DNA of 41,898 nucleotides from assembly GCA_036845225.1 (NCBI GenBank), contig DAIUEJ010000022.1, positions 1-41,898 of the forward strand. Reading direction: 5' to 3'. Shown piece after piece: positions 31,354 to 39,221 of the stretch. The notes below the pieces were generated by a model that saw only the letters and a program-made list of their open reading frames with translations, was not told where the DNA came from and ran no database searches. How positions within the stretch are numbered: position 1 is the first letter of the stretch; each line of letters starts with the position of its first letter. The DNA is from FEN-680 sp036845225. GTDB taxonomy: Bacteria > Actinomycetota > Geothermincolia > Fen-727 > Anoxymicrobiaceae. Position numbers and translations under genes: made by a program.

Positions 31354-31926
31354 TTGGCTATCAAGCACAGCATCCTCGGTCTCCTTCACTACAAGGACAT
31401 GCACGGCTACCGCATCAAAGGGCACATCGAGAAGAACTTCGGGCACATGTGGTCTATCAACCACGGGCAGATCTACCAGAGCCTCAAGAAGATGGAAAAC
31501 GAGGGGCTGGTCTCGATGGTCGAGCTCGCTCCCTCAGACAACGGCGGCCCGCACAAGAAGCTATACACGATAACGGACAAAGGCAGGGAGGAGTTCGCCG
31601 ATTGGCTGGCGAGCGACCCCGAGGGGCAGATGCTCCTGCGAGACCCGTTCCTGACCAGGTTCGTGTTCTTCGACTTCGGTGACCGCGACCGCGCGCTCGA
31701 GATAATCCAGGGGCAGATCGACATCTACCAGGAGCAACTCGAGAGGCGGAAGGATACGATGCCGAGGCGCCGGGACCAGGGTGAGTACGTGGGCCTGGTT
31801 GCCGACCTGGGCGTGACGTTCAACCAGATGTACCTCGAGTGGCTCAAGCGGGCGCACAAAGAGATCAGCGAGAGCGAAGTAGCCGGGAAGCCAAAGGAAG
31901 TCGGGGCGGACAGCCTGCTCGATTAA
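31354..31926 (+). CDS. PadR-family transcriptional regulator
   Basis: A 190-residue regulator. TTG 31354 is chosen because GGAGG lies 4-5 nt upstream and the PadR fold starts right there: MAIKHSILGLLHYKDMHGYR, with winged helix through INHGQIYQSLKKMENEGLVSMV and the wing GGPHKKLYTITDKGREEF. A C-terminal helical dimerisation domain (Vir_C type, about 100-180) follows. PadR repressors typically respond to phenolic or other small molecules. It is the first gene of the plus-strand block ending with the acyl-CoA dehydrogenase, and a consensus promoter with an AT repeat lies upstream. It is a plausible controller of the block. Confidence 0.93.
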   Translation: MAIKHSILGLLHYKDMHGYRIKGHIEKNFGHMWSINHGQIYQSLKKMENEGLVSMVELAPSDNGGPHKKLYTITDKGREEFADWLASDPEGQMLLRDPFLTRFVFFDFGDRDRALEIIQGQIDIYQEQLERRKDTMPRRRDQGEYVGLVADLGVTFNQMYLEWLKRAHKEISESEVAGKPKEVGADSLLD

Positions 31927-31928
31927 GA

Positions 31929-31960
31929 GGGGTCAGGCACCGTCCACCATTTTGTCCACC
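31929..31960. repeat. Family B element (B4), half unit
   Basis: GGGGTCAGGCACC with two GTCCACC repeats, 2 nt after the PadR TAA. The junction TAAGAGGGGTCAGG is identical to that of B1. Confidence 0.87.
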
Positions 31961-31978
31961 GCGGTGCGCGGCGCGGAG

Positions 31979-32002
31979 ATGCCGGCGGGACGCCGGCGCT
32001 AC
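31979..32002. repeat. Family D palindrome (D2), reverse orientation
   Basis: GCCGGCGGGACGCCGGC core with CTAC end; lies between half element B4 and the ribosome-binding site of the epimerase gene. Confidence 0.87.
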
Positions 32003-32022
32003 AGAACGGGAGGGCTTGCTCG

Positions 32023-33042
32023 ATGGAGTTCGATGGGATAACCCTGGTCACAGGCGCGGCAGGCTTCATGGGGAGCCACCTGGTGGAGCACCTCGCTAAG
32101 ATGGGGGTGCGGGTGCGGGCGACCGCGCGGCCGCGAAAAGAGACGCCGTTCTTCGACGAGCTGGGGGTCGAGTTCGTAGGAGCCGACCTGACCAGGCCCG
32201 AGACGTTGCCCGCACTGTTCGAGGGAGGCGTCGACAGGGTCTTCCACATGGGCGCGATCTGCAACTTCTCCACACCTTACGAGAAACTGAGGCCGACCAA
32301 CGTCGTCGGCGTGGAGCGCATCACCGAGCTTGCGATCGAGGCCGGAGTGAAGCGTTACGTGCACGTCGGCTCGACGAGCGTGTACGGGCCGTACAAGGGG
32401 ACGCCGTTCACCGAGGACAGCCCGCGCGACCCGCAGGACGACTACGGGCGCAGCAAGCGCGACGGGGAGGATGTCGTCTTCAAGCGCGTCGAGCAGGGGC
32501 TGCCGGCTATCCTCACAAGGCCGTGCACGGTCTACGGGCCGAGGTGTACGGAGGGCGCGGGCAAGGCGTTCTCGAGGCCCACCTCGATCGCTGCGATTCC
32601 CGGGAAGGGCACGCAGTTGCTTTCCAACATCAGGGCAGAGGACGTCGCAGGGGCGGTCGAGCACCTTTCGCACCTGGACGATGCGACAGGAAAAGTGTTC
32701 AACCTCGCGGAGGACAGCCATCCTACCGTCGAGGAGTCGCTTGTGCTGGCGGCCATAGCTTTCGGCGCCAAGCCCCCGAAGATTCACATGCCGCTGGGGA
32801 TCGTGAAGGCGATGGCGAAGGTCCAGGGCAGGATGGCGGCAAGGAAGGGCACGATCCCGGACCTGGAGTACGACGCCGTCCGGTACCTGTACGACGATTA
32901 TGTTGTGGACAACTCGAGGCTCAAGGCGACCGGTTACGAGTTGATGTACCCGGACTTCACCGAGTCCATGGGGCAGATAAAGGAACTCTACGAGAGCGGC
33001 AAGTGCCCGATAGGGACAGAGAGCCTGTCGAGCAGGGCATAA
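32023..33042 (+). CDS. NAD-dependent epimerase/dehydratase family protein (extended SDR)
   Basis: A 339-residue extended SDR. ITLVTGAAGFMGSHLVEHL binds NAD(P). VFHMGAICNFSTPYEKLRPTNVVG, the Ser in HVGSTSVYGPYKGTPF and the catalytic D-D-Y-G-R-S-K follow, then LTRPCTVYGPRCTEGAG. The C-terminal substrate domain ends with GYELMYPDFTESMGQIKELY. It may be a sugar epimerase or a 3-beta-hydroxysteroid/dihydroflavonol-type dehydrogenase; in the context of a catabolic block, oxidation of a hydroxylated intermediate is more likely than nucleotide-sugar work. GGGAGG precedes the ATG by 9 nt. An SDR follows on the same strand, separated by a family C-like hairpin. Confidence 0.88.
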   Translation: MEFDGITLVTGAAGFMGSHLVEHLAKMGVRVRATARPRKETPFFDELGVEFVGADLTRPETLPALFEGGVDRVFHMGAICNFSTPYEKLRPTNVVGVERITELAIEAGVKRYVHVGSTSVYGPYKGTPFTEDSPRDPQDDYGRSKRDGEDVVFKRVEQGLPAILTRPCTVYGPRCTEGAGKAFSRPTSIAAIPGKGTQLLSNIRAEDVAGAVEHLSHLDDATGKVFNLAEDSHPTVEESLVLAAIAFGAKPPKIHMPLGIVKAMAKVQGRMAARKGTIPDLEYDAVRYLYDDYVVDNSRLKATGYELMYPDFTESMGQIKELYESGKCPIGTESLSSRA

Positions 33043-33045
33043 AAA

Positions 33046-33076
33046 TGCGCCAGTGGGGTCAGACCCCGGTGGCGCA
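33046..33076. repeat. Family C-like palindrome with GC arms
   Basis: TGCGCCA...TGGCGCA arms (imperfect) around a GGGGTCAGACCCC core. Begins 3 nt after the epimerase stop. The same core as C1-C4 with unrelated arms. Confidence 0.85.
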
Positions 33077-33097
33077 ATCAGAACACAGGGGGTCGAG

Positions 33098-33928
33098 ATG
33101 TCTGACGTAGTGGTCATCACGGGGCTGGCGGACGGCATGGGTCGCGAGGTCGCGAAGATGCTGGCGAAGGAGGGCGATAGCATCGCCGGCTTCGACGTGG
33201 ACGCGGCCGGCATCGATACACTGAAGGGGGAGCTCGAGAGCATCGGGGGCGACCACCTCCTCCAGGCGATGGACATCACCGACCGCCCGGGGATCAAGGC
33301 TTTCAGCAAAGAAGTACTCGACAAGTACGGGCACGTCGACACCGTGCTGTCGAACGTCGGCATCGGCTTCTTCAGCCCGTTCGAGGAAGTTGACCTCGAG
33401 AAGGCGCTGCAGTGCCTCGACATAAACGTGATGGGGACGGCCGCCATATTGCAGGCATTCGTGCCCTCGATGCGCGAGCGGGGCAAGGGGAAACTGATCG
33501 CGATGTCCTCACTGGTCGGTCGCATACCGTTCCCGTTCGAGTCGGTCTACTCGGCGAGCAAGTTCGCGGTCAACGGGCTAGTCATGTCGCTGCGCTACGA
33601 AGTCGAACCGTTCGGCATCCGCGTGGCGGTGATCGAACCCGCCCAGGTGTCGACGACCTTTGCCGCGAAGATACACGTCCTGCCGCCGGAAGGCTCGCCG
33701 TACCGCGACCGGGCGAGGCGGTTCATCGACCGCGACAACGAGCTCATCAAGACCGCGCCGGACCCGTTGATGGCCGCGAAGAAGATAGTCAAGGTGGTCC
33801 ACTCGGAAAAGCCGCCGCTCTACACATCGATCGACACGATGAGCGGCGTCTTCCAGTTCCTGAACAAGGTATTGCCGACGCGGGTGCGCGACAGCATCCT
33901 CATCAACCACATGGATATCAAAGTTTAA
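33098..33928 (+). CDS. Classical short-chain dehydrogenase/reductase
   Basis: A 276-residue SDR; ATG 33098 has AGGGGG upstream. VVVITGLADGMGREVAKML is the cofactor loop; AGFDVDAAGIDTL has the Asp expected for NAD(H). N-V-G replaces the usual N-A-G, catalytic Ser is in MSSLVGRIPFPFESVYSASK with Y-S-A-S-K. The C-terminal half (ESVYSASKFAVNGLVMSLRY, EVEPFGIRVAVIEPAQVSTT) is typical of SDRs acting on lipids or ketones. It sits between the epimerase and the glycyl radical enzyme and probably oxidises or reduces a pathway intermediate. Confidence 0.92.
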   Translation: MSDVVVITGLADGMGREVAKMLAKEGDSIAGFDVDAAGIDTLKGELESIGGDHLLQAMDITDRPGIKAFSKEVLDKYGHVDTVLSNVGIGFFSPFEEVDLEKALQCLDINVMGTAAILQAFVPSMRERGKGKLIAMSSLVGRIPFPFESVYSASKFAVNGLVMSLRYEVEPFGIRVAVIEPAQVSTTFAAKIHVLPPEGSPYRDRARRFIDRDNELIKTAPDPLMAAKKIVKVVHSEKPPLYTSIDTMSGVFQFLNKVLPTRVRDSILINHMDIKV

Positions 33929-33929
33929 G

Positions 33930-33958
33930 TGCAAAATAGGGACAGGCACCATTTTGCA
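33930..33958. repeat. Family A element (A4), half unit
   Basis: TGCAAAAT / ATTTTGCA arms around AGGGACAGGCACC; starts 1 nt after the SDR TAA. The partner half is absent. Confidence 0.87.
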
Positions 33959-33989
33959 GAGTAGCGGTCAAACCCATTTCTTGCAGGGG

Positions 33990-34025
33990 ACTAAACAAAA
34001 AAGGGTCTGACCCCAAGAAGTTTAG
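33990..34025. repeat. Family C palindrome (C4)
   Basis: ACTAAACAAAAAAGGGTCTGACCCC then AAGAAGTTTAG: an imperfect copy with the GGGTCTGACCCC core, immediately before the GGGAGG ribosome-binding site of the glycyl radical enzyme gene. Confidence 0.85.
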
Positions 34026-34039
34026 CGGGAGGATATGAG

Positions 34040-36400
34040 ATGGAAGCGCAGACCAGGGTCGAGCGCCTTCGGCAGAGGATAATCGACGCGCCGCAGGAGG
34101 TGTGCGCCGAGCGGGCGCGCTTTCTTACGCGCTCGATGAGCGAGCACTGGGACGAGCATCCCCTGACGCGCATCAGCATGGCGCTCTGGGACATACTCGA
34201 AAACATCAGCGTCATCATCAGGCCCGACGAGTTGATCGTCGGCTGCCGCACCAGCAAGCTCAAGGGTGCCCCCCTGTTCCCCGAGAACAAAGCGACGTGG
34301 CTCGAGGGCGACGTGGACGCCTTCGACCTGCGTGTCCTCCAGCGGGCGCTCATCACAGAGGAGGAGAAACGCATCCTGCACGAGGAGGTCCTGCCATTCT
34401 GGGAGGGCCGCACCGTCGAGAACCACCTCGATGACCTGCTCCCGCCCGACGTCGTGGAGGACATGGACAAGTACGTTTTCACCATGATGCTCGAGATCAC
34501 GTATGGCATCGGGCACTTCACGATGGACCATCCGCGGGTGCTGCGCCAGGGCCTGCGGGGGATCATCGAAGACACCCATGCCCGGCTGGATATACTGGGC
34601 GACGACGAGGAATCGCGCGAGAAGGGGCTGTTCTACGAGGCGGTCATAAGATCGCTGGAGGCGACCCGGCGGTTCGCCGAGCGCTACGCGGACAAGGCGG
34701 ACGGGATGGCGCAAGCCGAGGCCGACACCGACCGCGCTCTCGAGCTGCGCAAGATCGCCGAGGTGTGCCGCCGGGTGCCCTGGGAGCCGGCGCGCTCGTT
34801 CCAGGAGGCGGTCCAGTGTGTGTACTTCATCCACCTGGTCTCGCAGATCGAGTCGGGCGGCAACTCCATCTCGCTCGGGCGCATCGACCAGGTGCTCTAT
34901 CCCTATTACAAGGCCGACCTCGAGACCGGCGACATCACGCCCGCCCAGGCGCGCGAGCTGCTAGCGATGCTGTTCCTCAAGACCAACGAGATCTGGAACG
35001 TGCTCGAGGAGGCGTTCATACCCGGCGGTGAGGGCACTGAGGGCAAGACCACCCAGAACGTCACGGTGGGGGGCATCGGGACCGACGGGGAAGACGCCAC
35101 AAACGACCTGTCCTACATCGGCCTCGACGCGTTCGCCGACGTCAGCACCGCGCAGCCCAACTTCGGGGTGCGCCTTGGCTCGAAGGCGCCCGCGGGGCTG
35201 TTCCTCAAGGCCGCCGAGTACTGCAAGGACGGCGTCCTGATGCACTTCTTCAACGACGACGCAATCGTCGAGTCGCTCGTGAGCGCCGGCCTGACCCTGG
35301 AGGACGCGCGGGATTACGGAGTCGTCGGCTGCCTGGAACCTAGCGCCCAGGGCAAGACGTTCGGCTCCACCTTCGCGGTGCAGTTCAACGGCATCAAGTG
35401 CCTCGAGTTCGCGCTCTCCAACGGCATCGACAACATCTTCGGGTACCAGTCGGGGGTCGAGACGGGTGACCCGGCGGGGTTCACGAGCTTCGACGAGGTC
35501 TGGAACGCGTACAGCGAGCAGATTGCGTACTTCGTCAGGCAGGTCACCCGCGGGATGGAGGCGCTCGACCACGCCATCGCGGATATGGTGCCGTCGCCTT
35601 TCGCTTCGTCGATGATCCAGGGGTCGCTCGAGAAAGGGATGGACGTCACGCGCGGCGGCGCTCTCTACAACTCGACCGGCGTGCAGTTCATGGGGTTCGC
35701 GAACACCGCCGACGGCCTGTACGCGGTCAAGAAGGCGGTCTTCGAGGACGGCAAGGTGTCGATGGCGGACCTCACGCGCTGGCTCGCGGAGGACTGGATG
35801 GACGCCGAGGACATGCGCAACTATTTCCTGTGCAAGATACCGAAGTTCGGGAACGACAACGACGAGGTGGACGAGATGGCCGCCCGCGTCGTGGTGCAGT
35901 ACGCGGACGAGCTGGCGAAGTACAAGAACTTCCGGGGCGGAGCGTACTGGCCCGGCATATTCTCGGTGGGGTTCCACGTCGCGATGGGGGCGTTCACCGG
36001 GGCGACACCGGACGGGCGGTTCGCCGGCGACGTGCTCGGCAACGGGCTGACGCCGACGACGGGGAACGCGATCGAGGGCGCCACGGCGGTGATGAACTCG
36101 GTCACCAAGCTGCCGCTGGTGCGCCTGTACAATGGCGCGAACCTGAACATGAGGTTCGAAGGGAGCAAGGTCGAGCCCGGCGTGCTCACCGACCTGGTCA
36201 GAGGGTATTTTGCCAACGGCGGGTTCCAGGTGCAGTTCAACATGGTGACGTCGGAGGAGATGCGCGAGGCGCAGGAGCACCCGGCTGCGCACCGCGACCT
36301 GGTGGTGAGGGTGAGCGGGTACTCGGCGCAGTTCATCGACCTGAGCGACATCGCGCAGGACGAGATAATCGACCGCACCGAGTTCGAATTGTCACGATAA
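34040..36400 (+). CDS. Glycyl radical enzyme, glycerol dehydratase/eliminase type
   Basis: A 786-residue PFL-fold enzyme that would cleave a C-O, C-N or C-S bond by radical chemistry under anoxia. The active-site loop is GVVGCLEPSAQGK with thiyl Cys431 and Glu433 (the C-x-E of dehydratase/lyase members), and the C-terminal glycyl motif VRVSGYSAQF has radical Gly760. Length and spacing nearly equal the B12-independent glycerol dehydratase (787 residues, C433, E435, G763, from memory). However, the substrate residues differ: the His-Ser pair is Asn-Ser in GGNSISLGRID, and the Asp after the loop is Phe445. A different substrate is therefore likely. GGGAGG precedes the ATG. No radical SAM activase is in the window. 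Family A repeat A5 begins right at the stop codon; CoA-transferase follows. Confidence 0.92.
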   Translation: MEAQTRVERLRQRIIDAPQEVCAERARFLTRSMSEHWDEHPLTRISMALWDILENISVIIRPDELIVGCRTSKLKGAPLFPENKATWLEGDVDAFDLRVLQRALITEEEKRILHEEVLPFWEGRTVENHLDDLLPPDVVEDMDKYVFTMMLEITYGIGHFTMDHPRVLRQGLRGIIEDTHARLDILGDDEESREKGLFYEAVIRSLEATRRFAERYADKADGMAQAEADTDRALELRKIAEVCRRVPWEPARSFQEAVQCVYFIHLVSQIESGGNSISLGRIDQVLYPYYKADLETGDITPAQARELLAMLFLKTNEIWNVLEEAFIPGGEGTEGKTTQNVTVGGIGTDGEDATNDLSYIGLDAFADVSTAQPNFGVRLGSKAPAGLFLKAAEYCKDGVLMHFFNDDAIVESLVSAGLTLEDARDYGVVGCLEPSAQGKTFGSTFAVQFNGIKCLEFALSNGIDNIFGYQSGVETGDPAGFTSFDEVWNAYSEQIAYFVRQVTRGMEALDHAIADMVPSPFASSMIQGSLEKGMDVTRGGALYNSTGVQFMGFANTADGLYAVKKAVFEDGKVSMADLTRWLAEDWMDAEDMRNYFLCKIPKFGNDNDEVDEMAARVVVQYADELAKYKNFRGGAYWPGIFSVGFHVAMGAFTGATPDGRFAGDVLGNGLTPTTGNAIEGATAVMNSVTKLPLVRLYNGANLNMRFEGSKVEPGVLTDLVRGYFANGGFQVQFNMVTSEEMREAQEHPAAHRDLVVRVSGYSAQFIDLSDIAQDEIIDRTEFELSR

Positions 36401-36494
36401 AAGCAAATTAGGGACAGGCACCTTTTTGCGTTTCAGAGGAGATGAATGATAGTGCGCAAAAAACGCAAAATGGTGCCTGTCCCTAATTTGCGTT
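36401..36494. repeat. Family A element (A5), full inverted pair
   Basis: Halves 36401-36432 and 36462-36494, exactly 29 nt apart, AACGCAAA-type arms and GGGACAGGCACC core. It starts with the base directly after the TAA of the glycyl radical enzyme gene. The spacer contains GGAGATGAATGATAG, which looks like a start site but is probably chance. Confidence 0.9.
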
Positions 36495-36511
36495 TTGCGC
36501 GGGAGGCGTGA

Positions 36512-37447
36512 ATGAGCAAAGTGATGACCATGCGGGAGGCCGTCGAGGCCAACGTCAGCGATGGCGACTTCCTGTTCATCGGCGGGTACATCTGCCGCAC
36601 GCCGTTCAGCGCGATCCATGAGATCATCCGCCAGGGGAAGAAAGACCTCACCATCACGCGCAGCAACGCAGCGGACGACTTCGACATGATGATCGGCACC
36701 GGCGTGGTCAGCAGGTTCATCGGGACGTTCCTGTCGCTCGGCGTTTACGGGCTCGGACGCTGCTACCGGCGCGCGATGGAGAAGGGCATCCCGCACGAAC
36801 TCGAGGTCGAGGAGTATACGAACCTTTCCCTTCCCATGATGCTGATGGCAGGCGCGATGGGCATGCCTTTCGTGCCCGTGAGCGACATGATGGGCAGCGA
36901 CCTGCTCAACGTCAGCGCGTTCCTCGGCGAGAACAAGTTCAAGATCATCGACTCGCCGTTCGATGGCAGCCGGACTCTCCTCGTGCCGGCGCTGAAGCCG
37001 GACGTCGGGATCATCCACGTCCAGTTCGCTGATGAGGAAGGCAACGCGCAGATGTGGGGCATCGGCGGCGATTGCCAGATGGGCGCGAACGCGTCGGGCA
37101 AGGTCATCGTCTCGTGCGAGCGGCTGGTGTCGCGCGAGGTCGTGGGCAAGGACCCCTCGCGGACGATCGTGCCCGCGTTCAAGGTCGCGGCGGTGGTCGA
37201 GGAGCCGTTCGCGTCCCACCCCGGTTACACGCCAGGCTTCTACGACGTCGATGGGACGTTCGGCTATCTCTACCAGCAGGCGTCCAACACGGTCGAGGGT
37301 TTCCAGGCATTTGTTGATGAGTGGGTGTACGGCGTCGAGGACCGCGAGGGGTACATACAGCACTACATCGAGCGCTTCGGCTACAAGCAGTGGGACGCGC
37401 TCAAGGCGGACTTCGACTACGGATACCCGGTTTCGTATTCGTACTAG
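36512..37447 (+). CDS. CoA-transferase subunit A (glutaconate CoA-transferase-like)
   Basis: A 311-residue alpha subunit of a class I CoA-transferase, which moves CoA from a donor acyl-CoA to an acid. N-terminal MTMREAVEANVSDGDFLFIGGYICRTPFSAIHEII, DLTITRSNAADDFDMMIGTG, PHELEVEEYTNLSLPMMLMAGAMGMPFVPV and PDVGIIHVQFADEEGNAQMWG are family landmarks. The ATG has GGGAGG at 5-nt spacing. The expected partner (subunit B) is not next to it: a V4R gene is inserted between the two. It belongs to the block after the glycyl radical enzyme and probably activates its product or a later acid. Confidence 0.92.
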   Translation: MSKVMTMREAVEANVSDGDFLFIGGYICRTPFSAIHEIIRQGKKDLTITRSNAADDFDMMIGTGVVSRFIGTFLSLGVYGLGRCYRRAMEKGIPHELEVEEYTNLSLPMMLMAGAMGMPFVPVSDMMGSDLLNVSAFLGENKFKIIDSPFDGSRTLLVPALKPDVGIIHVQFADEEGNAQMWGIGGDCQMGANASGKVIVSCERLVSREVVGKDPSRTIVPAFKVAAVVEEPFASHPGYTPGFYDVDGTFGYLYQQASNTVEGFQAFVDEWVYGVEDREGYIQHYIERFGYKQWDALKADFDYGYPVSYSY

Positions 37448-37453
37448 TATTTT

Positions 37454-37490
37454 CTCCTCCCCCTTGAGGGGGGAGGGTCGGGGTGGGGGT
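37454..37490. repeat. Family E element (E2)
   Basis: CTCCTCCCCCTTGAGGGGGG hairpin and a G-rich GGGTCGGGGTGGGGG tail, 6 nt after the CoA-transferase A stop. Confidence 0.82.
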
Positions 37491-37529
37491 GTGGTTTTAC
37501 CACCAGCACCCACTACACAAGGAGAACGC

Positions 37530-38252
37530 GTGAACAACAAGACCCAGGTGAAGGTGCTGCTGGGCCTGATGGATTTCCTCGAGCGGCATCCCACTCTCGT
37601 AAGCGCATTTCTGCGACCGGTCTCGAGGGTCCCGTTCATCTCCCGGCGCCTGATGGCGCTGCCCAAGGCGTTCATGGGGCAGACCGCGTTCGAGATCCAC
37701 GACGTGGACCTTGCGCGCGGGCGCATCGGCATCGGCGGAGTGGAAGAGATCATGTTCGGCTCCAAGGTGGTGGAGCAGCTCCACTCGGTGCTCGCCAGCA
37801 GGCTGGGCGACGGGGAGAAAGACGCGGCGCTGTACGAGCTCGGGTACAACCTCTGCAAGTGGGAGGTGTCCACCTCGCTTCAAGGTGGCAAGTGGGCTCC
37901 CGGCGTTCTGGTGCCTCTGATATCAAACAGCACCATCATCGATGACGCGCGCAGCGATCCTGCGCTGGCGCGGTTCTTCGTGAAGGTGATGGACAAGGTC
38001 TCGCGCCTCATCACCGACGAGGGAGGCTGGGGACACCTGGACTTCGAGGTCCGGTCGAGCCCCATGCGGGTCACCCTCACGAACTCGCAGGAAGCGGCCT
38101 GGCTTGCCCCATCGGAGAAGCCGGTCTGCAGCCTGTACTCGGGGATCGTGGCAGGGTACACGAGCGCGATCAGCGGGGAGGAGCTCCAGGCGCGCGAGGT
38201 CGAGTGCAAGGCGATGGGCGCACCGAAGTGCGTGTTCGAGGTGGACAGGTAA
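37530..38252 (+). CDS. V4R-domain protein between CoA-transferase subunits
   Basis: A 240-residue protein. GTG 37530 is chosen (GGAG 5 nt upstream); the larger frame covers the end of subunit A in another frame. The N-terminal 100 residues are helical. The C-terminal V4R (4-vinyl reductase) domain runs from GGWGHLDFEVRSSPMRVTLT to the Cys set PVCSLYSGIVAGYTSAI and VECKAMGAPKCVFEVDR, which is canonical with Gly-rich and three Cys positions. V4R domains bind small ligands in BchJ-type proteins and sit before AAA domains in XylR/DmpR-like activators. As a stand-alone protein, it may be a ligand sensor or a chaperone/carrier for the CoA-transferase substrate (inference). Its position inside the transferase operon is unusual. 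Confidence 0.85.
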   Translation: MNNKTQVKVLLGLMDFLERHPTLVSAFLRPVSRVPFISRRLMALPKAFMGQTAFEIHDVDLARGRIGIGGVEEIMFGSKVVEQLHSVLASRLGDGEKDAALYELGYNLCKWEVSTSLQGGKWAPGVLVPLISNSTIIDDARSDPALARFFVKVMDKVSRLITDEGGWGHLDFEVRSSPMRVTLTNSQEAAWLAPSEKPVCSLYSGIVAGYTSAISGEELQAREVECKAMGAPKCVFEVDR

Positions 38253-38254
38253 CA

Positions 38255-38307
38255 GTAGCGCCGGCGTCCCGCCGGCATAAGGTGTAGCGCCGGCGTCCCG
38301 CCGGCAT
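38255..38307. repeat. Family D palindromes, tandem pair (D3, D4)
   Basis: Two identical direct copies of the GCCGGCGTCCCGCCGGC element (38255-38278 and 38284-38307) separated by 5 nt. Begins 2 nt after the V4R stop and ends 4 nt before the GGAGG of CoA-transferase subunit B. Confidence 0.9.
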
Positions 38308-38318
38308 ACGGAGGAACG

Positions 38319-39116
38319 ATGAGCGACACGAGCGACTGGATAAAGCCCGAACTCATGGCGTGCTGCGGCGCCCGCGAGATATCCGACGGCGACGTTGTCA
38401 TCGTCGGCACGGGCTTCCCCATGATGGCGGCCGACATCGCGCGGCACATCCACGCTCCGAACGCGATCATGATGCAGGAGTCAGGGGTGCTCGACGCGCG
38501 GCCCAAACGACCGCCGCTGTCGGTCGGAGACCCGTGCCTCAACCCAGGCGCCGCGATGATAGGCGGCCTCGTCAACGTTATGGGCATGTTCCTGCAGGGC
38601 GGGTGGGTCGACGTCGGCTTCCTCTCGGGCAGCCAGGTCGACAAATACGGCAATATCAACACGACCGCCATCGGCGACTACGCGCATCCGAAGAGCAGGC
38701 TCCCCGGCAGCGGTGGCGCGAACTCGATCGGTTCGCTGGCGAAGAAAGTCCTCATCATCGCGCTGCATGACAAGCGCAGGCTCGCGGAGAAGGTGGACTT
38801 CACGACGACCCCGGGGTACATAGACGGGCCCGGCGCGCGCGAGCGCTGGGGGCTGCCGGCCGGAACGGGACCGAGCGTGATCGTCACCAACAAGGCGGTC
38901 ATGCGCTTCGACCCGGAGACCAAGGAAGCATACCTGGATACGTATCATCCGGGGAGCACCATCGAGGAGATAGTCGAGAACACCGGCTGGGAACTGAAAG
39001 TGCCCGCCGATGTGAGCGAGACCGAGCCGCCGACAGCGGAAGAGCTACGCGTAATCCGCGAGGTGATCGACCCGACTCGCATGATCAAGATCTACGAAGG
39101 CCGCGGCTACGTATGA
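38319..39116 (+). CDS. CoA-transferase subunit B (glutaconate CoA-transferase-like)
   Basis: A 265-residue beta subunit with the catalytic Glu54 in MMQESGVL, the same residue number as the known catalytic Glu54 of Acidaminococcus glutaconate CoA-transferase beta (from memory). GMFLQGGWVDVGFLSGSQVDKYGNINTTAIG is the typical subunit B segment. The ATG has GGAGG upstream. With subunit A (36512-37447), it would form the active heterodimer or heterotetramer. The V4R gene and the tandem repeats separate them but all are on one strand. The carboxylic acid partner is unknown. Repeat A6 begins 1 nt after the stop. Confidence 0.92.
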   Translation: MSDTSDWIKPELMACCGAREISDGDVVIVGTGFPMMAADIARHIHAPNAIMMQESGVLDARPKRPPLSVGDPCLNPGAAMIGGLVNVMGMFLQGGWVDVGFLSGSQVDKYGNINTTAIGDYAHPKSRLPGSGGANSIGSLAKKVLIIALHDKRRLAEKVDFTTTPGYIDGPGARERWGLPAGTGPSVIVTNKAVMRFDPETKEAYLDTYHPGSTIEEIVENTGWELKVPADVSETEPPTAEELRVIREVIDPTRMIKIYEGRGYV

Positions 39117-39117
39117 G

Positions 39118-39210
39118 ATGCAAAATGGGGACAGGCACCTTTTTGCATTTTCAAGGAGATGCTTGGTTGGATGACATAAATGCAAAAAGGTGCCTGTCCC
39201 CATTTTGCAT
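39118..39210. repeat. Family A element (A6), full inverted pair
   Basis: Halves 39118-39149 and 39179-39210 with a spacer of exactly 29 nt; ATGCAAAAT arms and GGGGACAGGCACC core, almost perfect inverted symmetry. Ends just before the ribosome-binding site of the MmgE/PrpD gene. Confidence 0.92.
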
Positions 39211-39221
39211 CGGAGGCTGAC

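Noticed and set aside
34961..36292. Minus-strand open frame of 443 codons
   Set aside because: Antisense shadow of the glycyl radical enzyme.
36433..36483. Tiny open frame in the A5 spacer preceded by GGAG
   Set aside because: Only about 14 codons, ending inside the repeat, with no similar frame in the A1 spacer; probably chance.
36392..37873. Minus-strand open frame of 493 codons
   Set aside because: Antisense to CoA-transferase A and V4R genes; crosses repeats E2 and A5.
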